From Luteimicrobium sp049844995 (GTDB lineage: Bacteria; Actinomycetota; Actinomycetes; Actinomycetales; Cellulomonadaceae): a stretch of DNA of 64,000 nucleotides. Every line of letters begins with the position of its first letter. The stretch's first letter is position 1. The notes below the pieces were generated by a model. That model was given only the letters and a program-made list of their open reading frames with translations. It had not been told where the DNA came from and ran no database searches. Made by a program: the position numbers and the translations under genes. Location of the stretch: positions 62,001 through 126,000 of the forward strand of contig NZ_JBNCMC010000006.1 of the NCBI RefSeq assembly GCF_049844995.1, in the 5' to 3' direction. This document shows, piece by piece, positions 58,719-64,000 of this stretch.

Positions 58719-59057
58719 TCAGCCGACCGACAGCGCCGACTTGATGATGCCGAGGAGGAGCCCCCGCACCTCGGCCGACTTGAGGATCACGAGGAGCAGG
58801 CCGGCGAAGCCGACGGCGGCGAGCGTCGCGATGGCGTACTCGGCGGTCGCCATGCCGGCCTCGCGAGCGGCGGCCGGGCCGCCTCCCGGCGCGGCGGGGC
58901 CGACGAGCCGGTGGCGCGCCCGGCCGAACCAGGCGCGGACCGTCGTGACGAGCCGGGCGAGCGCGCGGCCCACGGTCCGCGCACGACCCGCGGCCGAGCG
59001 TGCGTGAGGCGGGGCGGCGGGTGAGCGCAGGGCGGATGGTGTGTCGAGGGCGTGCAT
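58719..59057 (-). CDS. DUF4244 Flp-type pilin
   Basis: 112 aa. A basic Ala/Arg/Pro-rich leader of 68 residues ends in REAG, followed by MATAEYAIATLAAVGFAGLLLVILKS. The Gly(-1) and Glu(+5) pattern is that of type IV/Flp prepilin cleavage, so the mature pilin would be about 44 residues. Members of DUF4244 occupy this slot in actinobacterial Tad loci. ATG 59057 has GGAAGGA about 5 nt upstream. No prepilin peptidase is encoded in the window. It is the first gene after a hairpin that separates it from the MFS gene. Confidence 0.88.
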   Translation of the reverse strand: MHALDTPSALRSPAAPPHARSAAGRARTVGRALARLVTTVRAWFGRARHRLVGPAAPGGGPAAAREAGMATAEYAIATLAAVGFAGLLLVILKSAEVRGLLLGIIKSALSVG

Positions 59058-59105
59058 GGGCGTCCTTCCGTCGAGCGGCACGGCGTGCCGCGGGACGCCC
59101 AGCCT

Positions 59106-59144
59106 GGCCGGTCGCCCACGCCCCCTGCGTGCGGGCGACCGGCC
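59106..59144 (-). terminator. Perfect 12-bp hairpin between MFS gene and DUF4244 pilin
   Basis: GGCCGGTCGCCC (59106-59117) pairs with 59133-59144; the 15-nt loop contains ACGC/GCGT that can extend the stem. It probably ends MFS transcription or attenuates entry into the pilin genes. Confidence 0.7.
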
Positions 59145-59161
59145 GCTGTGCACGACGCCGG

Positions 59162-60436
59162 TCAGGCGACGACTGTGGGTGGCTCCCCGGCGGCACGGGC
59201 GTCGCGGCCACGACGCCGCAGGGCGAGAAGGTTCAGCGCGGCGGCGGCGAGCAGCACGAGGCCGGTCGCGACGAACACGGCCCGCAGCCCGAGCTGGGCG
59301 GCGACGAGCCCGCCGAGCACGGGTCCCGCGACCTGGCCGACGTACTGCGCGGAGACGCCGTACCCGAGGAGGCCCCCGACGGCGTCGGGCGGGGCGAGGT
59401 GCCGGATCGCCGCGGTCACGGACGGGAGCAGGCCGCCCAGGCTCACGCCCAGCAGGACGCGCGCGATCCCGAGCTCGACGACGTTGGTCACGACTGCCTG
59501 GACGAACGCCAGGACCCCGGCGGCAAGCAGGCAGACGACGACGACGCGCGCGTGGCCGACCCGGTCGGCGAGCCGCCCGACGCGGGGCGCCGCGAGGATG
59601 CTCCCCACGCTCGTGAGGGCGACGAGGATCCCCGCGACGCCGGCCGTGTGGGTGCGCTGGCCCAGGTCGCCCACGTACACCGTGACGACGGGTTCGATCG
59701 ACATCGTCGCGAGGAGCAGCAGGCTGGAGGTCGCGAGCAGCACCACGACGGCGCCGCGGTGGTCGACCTGCGACCACACCCCGGCCCGACGGCGTCCGCT
59801 CGGGCGGGCGGCCCGTTCGGCGGGCCGGTCCTCGCGCAGGAGGAAGAGGGTGGCCAGGAACGCCAGGAAGATCACGCCGCCGGCGACGAGGAACGTCGGC
59901 CGGACCCCGACCCACGACGGCACGAACCCGCCCACGAGCGGCCCGACGACGTTGCCCGCGAGCACGCCGGACGACATGATGCCGAGCGCCCACGCACTGC
60001 GGTCGGCGGGCGTCTGCGCGGCGACGAGGATCGTGGCGCCGGACGCGTACCCGCCGAGCACGCCGACGAGGAGCCGGACCGCGACCAGCTGGTCGACGGT
60101 CTGCACGAAGCCGAGGAGCGAGATCGCGACGGCCATGCCGGCGCTCGCGCGCACGAGCATGGACTTGCGCCCGAACCGGTCGCCGAGCCTGCCCCAGAGC
60201 GGGGCCGTGAGCGCGGCGGTGAGGAACGTCGCGCCGTAGGCGACGCCGGACCACCGGACCACGGCGTCGTCGTCGGCCACCCCGAGCTCCCGGACGAACA
60301 CCGGCAGGAACGGCACGAGGAGGGTCATCGCGACGATGGTCGTGAAGGCGCCGGCCGTCGCGACGACGAGGTTGCGACGCCAGTACGGGTGCTCGGCGAC
60401 GGTCTGCGGTGGCGCCGGGGCGCGGGTGGTGCTCAC
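59162..60436 (-). CDS. MFS transporter, DHA1-like multidrug efflux
   Basis: 424 aa, 12 hydrophobic helices. The motif-A loop reads APLWGRLGDRFGRKSMLV, with a second copy RVGRLADRVGHARVVVV in the C-terminal half. GIMSSGVLAGNVVGPLVGGF is the motif-C-like helix of antiporters. GTG 60436 is next to GGAGGT and has TAGAAC 6 nt upstream. It lies between TadC and the DUF4244 pilin on the same strand, where related genomes usually have continuous Tad genes, so it is probably an insertion into the locus. Substrate unknown. Confidence 0.9.
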   Translation of the reverse strand: MSTTRAPAPPQTVAEHPYWRRNLVVATAGAFTTIVAMTLLVPFLPVFVRELGVADDDAVVRWSGVAYGATFLTAALTAPLWGRLGDRFGRKSMLVRASAGMAVAISLLGFVQTVDQLVAVRLLVGVLGGYASGATILVAAQTPADRSAWALGIMSSGVLAGNVVGPLVGGFVPSWVGVRPTFLVAGGVIFLAFLATLFLLREDRPAERAARPSGRRRAGVWSQVDHRGAVVVLLATSSLLLLATMSIEPVVTVYVGDLGQRTHTAGVAGILVALTSVGSILAAPRVGRLADRVGHARVVVVCLLAAGVLAFVQAVVTNVVELGIARVLLGVSLGGLLPSVTAAIRHLAPPDAVGGLLGYGVSAQYVGQVAGPVLGGLVAAQLGLRAVFVATGLVLLAAAALNLLALRRRGRDARAAGEPPTVVA

Positions 60437-60548
60437 ACCTCCGTTCTACACGGGCGTCCATTCCTCGGGACATTCTGTCTCATCTTGCGGACGCGGCGTC
60501 GAGGATCCGCGGAATCCTGGGCCTTCCCGGCACCGGGCCCGGCGCACC

Positions 60549-61241
60549 TCACCCGCCCCCGAGCAGCCCGATGCCGTACGACACGAGCACCGGGACCAGT
60601 CCCACGAGCACGAACGCCGGCAGGTAGCAGAGCCCCAGGGGCAGGACGAGCCGGACCCCGAGCCGACCCGCCGCGGTCGCGGACCGCTCGGCCCGGTCCC
60701 GCCGGAGCTGGTCCGTCGCCGCCCGCAGCGCGGGCTCGGGCGGCGCGCCGTGCTCCCAGGCCGGGCGCAGCGCCTCGAGCAGCACCCGGGCCGCGGCGCG
60801 GTCCGACGACGGCACGTCCCCCGCGTCTGCCCACGCTCCCTCCCACGGCGCGCCGAGCGCGAGCCGCGACGCCACGGACCGGAGCGTGGCGCCGGCCCCT
60901 TCCTCGTGCCCGCGGCCGCCCCGCGCAGAAGCCACGCCACCTCCACCGAGCGCGGCGCCGACCGCGTCGAGGGCCCGGGCCACGCTCGCGCCCGACCGGC
61001 ACGCCGCCGCCACGAGCGCGAGCACGACCTCGGCGTCGACGGGTCCGACCGCCCCGAGCGCCCGCGACGTCGGCAGGCGCGATCCGACGAGGGCCTGCCG
61101 GCCGCCGAGCGTCCCGCCCGCAGGGGCTTCGCACGCGAGGGACCGGGCCCGAACCTGCGGTGCGTCGCCCCGCAGCCACCAGGGTGCGAGGGCGACGAGC
61201 ACGATCACGGCGACGCCGACGCCGGTCCCGGCCCCGCTCAC
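60549..61241 (-). CDS. TadC-like type II/IV secretion inner-membrane protein
   Basis: 230 aa. A first helix (VGVAVIVLVALAPWWL) is followed by a GspF/T2SSF-type cytoplasmic domain: VDAEVVLALVAAACRSGASVARALDAVGAAL, then LRSVASRLALGAPWEGAWADA and DRAERSATAAGRLGVRLVLPLGLCYLPAFVLVGLVPVLVSYGIGLL. The RLGVRLVLPLGLCYLPAF block is characteristic of TadC. GTG 61241 overlaps the TadB-like stop (GTGA). It should form the platform complex with TadB. Confidence 0.88.
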   Translation of the reverse strand: MSGAGTGVGVAVIVLVALAPWWLRGDAPQVRARSLACEAPAGGTLGGRQALVGSRLPTSRALGAVGPVDAEVVLALVAAACRSGASVARALDAVGAALGGGGVASARGGRGHEEGAGATLRSVASRLALGAPWEGAWADAGDVPSSDRAAARVLLEALRPAWEHGAPPEPALRAATDQLRRDRAERSATAAGRLGVRLVLPLGLCYLPAFVLVGLVPVLVSYGIGLLGGG

Positions 61242-61909
61242 GCGCCCTCCCCCGCCGCTCGGGCCGCGCGGACGAGCGTGCCAGTCCACCGGCGCCCGAC
61301 GAGCACGAGCACGAGCGCGCCGAGGAGCGCCACCGTCCCGATGCCGCCCCCGAGGAGCACGCCGACCGGGTCGGCGCCGAGGGCGTAGCCGAGCAGCACG
61401 CCGGCACCGGGGAGCCACGCGAGGACCCGCGCGGTCGCGCGGGGGCCGGCGAGCGCGGTCTCCCGCGCGACCCGCGCGGCGTCCTCGGCGACGGCGGCCT
61501 CCACGACGTCGTCGAGCACGGCTGCGAGCGGCGCCCCGACCTCGACGGCGAGGCGGACCCCGGCGACGACGGCGGGCACGACGCGCGGCGCCCCGAGGAC
61601 GCGGGCGGCGTCGATCGCGTCGGGGACCCCGTGGACGTCGCACCGCACCCCGACCGCCTCCCAGGCGCGCCCCGGCGGCAGCCCGGATCGGAGCAGCGCC
61701 GCGACCTGCGTGACCGCGACGACCGCGGCCCCGGCACCCGCGGCCCCGGCACCCGTGCCACGCGCTCCGCCGCCGCGACGCACGTCGGGAGCGGTGGGTC
61801 CGCCGCGGGGGCCGAGCGCCGCGACGCTCCGGCCCGGACGCCCGAGCGCCACCCGGACGGCGACCCCGACGAGCAGCCCGACCAGCGCCCCCGCCATTCC
61901 GCCCGTCAC
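61238..61909 (-). CDS. TadB-like type II/IV secretion inner-membrane protein
   Basis: 223 aa. One N-terminal helix (GGMAGALVGLLVGVAVRVAL), a T2SSF domain (VVAVTQVAALLRSGLPPGRAWEAVGV, VGAPLAAVLDDVVEAAVAEDAARVARETALAGPRATARVLAWLPGAGVLLGYALGADPVGVLL) and a final helix. The ALAGPRATARVLAWLPGAG motif is the TadB signature. GTG 61909 overlaps the TadA stop; an in-frame extension to 61966 is not needed. Partner of the following TadC. Confidence 0.88.
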   Translation of the reverse strand: MTGGMAGALVGLLVGVAVRVALGRPGRSVAALGPRGGPTAPDVRRGGGARGTGAGAAGAGAAVVAVTQVAALLRSGLPPGRAWEAVGVRCDVHGVPDAIDAARVLGAPRVVPAVVAGVRLAVEVGAPLAAVLDDVVEAAVAEDAARVARETALAGPRATARVLAWLPGAGVLLGYALGADPVGVLLGGGIGTVALLGALVLVLVGRRWTGTLVRAARAAGEGA

Positions 61910-63069
61910 GGCGCCACCACGTCCCACCGCGGCCCGCGCCGGGGCACGTTCGGGCCGCCATCCCACGTCGCTGCGTCCTCGACGACGAGCTCACCCCGCC
62001 CGTCGCGGCCGACGGCGCCGAGCTCGGCGACGTACCGGACCCGGGTGACGGGGTCGCGGCGCAGGTGCACGACGACGTCGAGCGCGCTCGCGGCCTGCGC
62101 GGCGACCGCGTCCCGCCCGAGGCCCGCGAGGGCGGCGAGGGCCTCGAGCCGAGCGGGGACGTCGGCTGCGGTGTTGGCGTGGACGGTGGCCATGCCGCCG
62201 TCGTGGCCGGTGTTGAGCGCGAGGAGCACGTCGCGCACCTCGACGCCGCGACACTCCCCCAGGACGATCCGGTCGGGCCGCATCCGCAGGGCGTTGCGCA
62301 CGAGCTCGTCGAGCCCGACAGCGCCGGAGCCCTCGACGTTGGCGCGCCGCGTGCACAGGTGGAGGACGTGCGGGTGGCCGGGCGCGAGCTCGCGCGCCTC
62401 CTCGACGCACACGACCCGCTCGGACGAAGGCACGAGCCCGAGCAGCGCGGCGAGCAGCGTCGTCTTGCCCGTGCCCGTCGCCCCGGACACGAGGACGTTC
62501 GCCCGACGCGCGACCAGCCCGGCGAGCACGGGAGCCCACGCCGACGGCAGGGCCGACCGGGCCACGAGCTCGTCCAGCGTGAACGACCGCGGGCGGTGCG
62601 TGCGCAGGGAGATCGCCGCCCCCGCCTCGCACAGCGGCTCGACGACCGCGTGGAGCCGGGTCCCGTCGTCGAGGCGGGCGTCGACGGTGGGCTGCTGGTC
62701 GTCGAGCCGCGCGCCCGACGCCGCCGCAAGCCGCACCGCGAGGAGCCGCACGTCGCGGGGCCCGTCGAGCGCGCTCGACCACCGCTCGAGCCCCGCGCCC
62801 CGGTCGAACCACACGGTGCCGTCCGGGTTGACGAGGACGTCGGTCACGTCGGGGTCGTCGAGCAGCGGCTGGACGGCGCCGGCCCCGACGAGCTCCGCGC
62901 GAACCTGCCGGGCGAGGCCCGCGAGCGCCTCGGACCCCACGACGCGACCGCTGCGCCGCAGCGCGTCCGCCACCTCGCCGAGCGTCGGCGGCCCCGACCC
63001 GCCGCCGGACCCGAGCGCCGTCCGCACCTGCGCGACGAGCGTCCCGTCGACGGCGGTGGGGGCGCTCAT
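61906..63069 (-). CDS. TadA/CpaF-type secretion ATPase
   Basis: 387-aa hexameric ATPase driving Flp-pilus assembly. N-terminal helical part, then LLDDPDVTDVLVNPDGTVWFDRG (N1D region), ISLRTHRPRSFTLDELV, Walker A NVLVSGATGTGKTTLLAALLGL, an Asp-box-like VVCVEEARELAP, ELVRNALRMRPDRIVLGECRGVEVRDVLLALNTGHDGGMATVHANT (Walker B plus His-box) and a C-terminal domain with VVHLRRDP. Its length and context match the heli_sec_ATPase group. ATG 63069 overlaps the stop of the CpaE/Ssd-like gene. Confidence 0.94.
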   Translation of the reverse strand: MSAPTAVDGTLVAQVRTALGSGGGSGPPTLGEVADALRRSGRVVGSEALAGLARQVRAELVGAGAVQPLLDDPDVTDVLVNPDGTVWFDRGAGLERWSSALDGPRDVRLLAVRLAAASGARLDDQQPTVDARLDDGTRLHAVVEPLCEAGAAISLRTHRPRSFTLDELVARSALPSAWAPVLAGLVARRANVLVSGATGTGKTTLLAALLGLVPSSERVVCVEEARELAPGHPHVLHLCTRRANVEGSGAVGLDELVRNALRMRPDRIVLGECRGVEVRDVLLALNTGHDGGMATVHANTAADVPARLEALAALAGLGRDAVAAQAASALDVVVHLRRDPVTRVRYVAELGAVGRDGRGELVVEDAATWDGGPNVPRRGPRWDVVAP

Positions 63070-63953
63070 CGACGCGTCCCCGTGGGTTGCGGTCCGGCAT
63101 CGCTCGGCGACCGCGTGTCCGGCCACGCGGCCGACTCCCACCCTTCCGGCACCCGCGTGTCGGGGGCCCGCGAGCCCTGCGGCGAGCGGGCGGCGTCGAG
63201 CACCCGGGCCGCCGCACGGCGGAGCGCGGTCCCGTGCCCGACGGGCGGGCCGTCGCCCCGCTCGACGGCGACGCGCCCGCCGCGGACCCGGCCGACGTGC
63301 GCGGCGACGCGGACGCCGAGCGCGGCGCCGACGTCGTCGGGGGTGAGCCGCCCGGGCGCGGGCCCGCAGGTGACGACGAGCTCCGTGGTCCGGGGCTGCG
63401 CGCTGGCCGTCCGCCAGGCGAGCGCTCCCGCGAGGCCAGGCACCGTCAGCGGCACGACGAGCGCCACGTGCGTGGCCGCGGCGGGGACCGGGCCGCGCCC
63501 GACGTCGACGACCACGGTCCGGTGCCGCACGGCGAGCGCCCGCAGGACGTCGGCGACGACGGCGGCGTCGGGCAGGCCGGGGCGCCGCCGGTCGGCGCTG
63601 AGGACGCCGAGCCCGCGGCGGTGCGGCAGCGACGACGCGAGCAGGTCGGGGTCGACGTCGCCGCGGGCCGCGACGAGGTCGGGCCAACGAACCCCGGCCG
63701 AGCCCTCGAGACCGAGCAGCACGTCGAGCCCACCGCCGCCCGCGAGGTCGACGACGACCGACCCGTCGCGCGCCGCCACCGCGCACGCCACGGCGAGGCT
63801 GGACGCGCCAGCGCCGCCGACCGCGCCGGCCACGGCGAGGACCACCCCTCCCCCGTCCGCACGCCCGGGCGACGACCCGCCGGCCGGCCAGGGCGACGGA
63901 CGCGCGGCCGACTCGTCGAGCGTCGGAAAGGGGGGTCCGGGGGCGAGCACCAT
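63066..63953 (-). CDS. CpaE/Ssd-like ParA-family protein
   Basis: 295 aa. The deviant Walker A reads VLAVAGAVGGAGASSLAVACAVAA (GGAGASS in place of GKGGVGKT), followed by VVVDLAGGGGLDVLLG and VVVDVGRGPVPAAATHVALVV, as in the septum-site-determining (Ssd) CpaE-homologues that head actinobacterial Tad operons. The usual receiver-like N-terminal domain is short or missing. The frame stays open to the window edge, so the true start could lie beyond 64000; ATG 63953 is provisional. The role is localisation or regulation of the pilus machine. Confidence 0.82.
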   Translation of the reverse strand: MVLAPGPPFPTLDESAARPSPWPAGGSSPGRADGGGVVLAVAGAVGGAGASSLAVACAVAARDGSVVVDLAGGGGLDVLLGLEGSAGVRWPDLVAARGDVDPDLLASSLPHRRGLGVLSADRRRPGLPDAAVVADVLRALAVRHRTVVVDVGRGPVPAAATHVALVVPLTVPGLAGALAWRTASAQPRTTELVVTCGPAPGRLTPDDVGAALGVRVAAHVGRVRGGRVAVERGDGPPVGHGTALRRAAARVLDAARSPQGSRAPDTRVPEGWESAAWPDTRSPSDAGPQPTGTRR

Positions 63954-64000
63954 GCGGGCCAGCGTGGCGCAGCCTGCGCTGCGGGTGCGTCGGCGGAGCG

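Noticed and set aside
57805..59024. Plus-strand open frames opposite the TadE, TadE-like and DUF4244 genes
   Set aside because: They are reverse shadows of genes with clear pilin-like motifs and coupled starts.

Overview
The window reads as chromosome of a very GC-rich actinobacterium. The best fit is Micrococcales, in the Cellulomonadaceae or Promicromonosporaceae (Cellulomonas, Isoptericola or Cellulosimicrobium type). This is inferred from G/C-ended codons, frequent GTG starts, GTGA/ATGA stop-start overlaps, the topA-tmk-holB order, the actinobacterial 'helicase/secretion' Tad neighbourhood and a beta-glucoside uptake locus. I saw no rRNA, tRNA, insertion sequence, prophage or CRISPR array.

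Layout. 1-8.3 kb: holB (cut by the window edge), tmk, a Gfo/Idh dehydrogenase, a sortase-type surface protein, topA and a PAP2 phosphatase, all on the minus strand. 8.3-18.1 kb: a complete Opp-type ABC importer with its lipoprotein, a GH3 beta-glucosidase and a divergent TetR regulator, with a palindromic operator between glucosidase and regulator. 18.1-26.8 kb: an OmpR-type two-component system, an HTH-MntA/HepT toxin-antitoxin pair, a GNAT-ABM fusion, and a glycosylation cluster (GT2-GtrA fusion, ArnT-like transferase, GtrA paralogue). 26.8-36.7 kb: an LLM/FAD fusion oxidoreductase with divergent MarR, a methyltransferase, two related secreted or anchored proteins, an exo-endo-phosphatase, an M20 peptidase and an MFS pump. 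36.8-43.2 kb: a DUF2207 membrane protein, a repeat-rich intergenic region, the K+-independent proton pyrophosphatase hppA and a quinone-oxidoreductase-like enzyme.

43.2-51.5 kb is the most unusual part. One SigE-family ECF sigma factor and one single-pass anti-sigma-like protein are surrounded by four membrane proteins. The cytoplasmic N-terminus of each of the four resembles region 2 of the neighbouring sigma factor but lacks the DNA-melting part and the whole of region 4. All five membrane proteins carry related extracytoplasmic Cys/Trp units in one, two or three copies. I read this as a sigma-mimic signalling island.

51.5-64 kb: an M18 aminopeptidase, a VOC protein and an M20 amidohydrolase, then the conserved actinobacterial locus of DECH helicase plus Tad pilus genes (TadE-like, TadE, DUF4244 pilin, TadC, TadB, TadA, CpaE/Ssd-like). 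An MFS transporter gene interrupts that locus.

Recurrent signals. At fourteen genes a TANNNT hexamer lies exactly 6 or 7 nt before the start codon, so many transcripts are probably leaderless, and this geometry decides several starts. Intergenic ends carry perfect GC-rich hairpins. A roughly 55-bp repeat occurs at the 3' ends of two unrelated genes. A 13-mer related to its left end is repeated in frame with a 21-bp period inside two unrelated protein genes.
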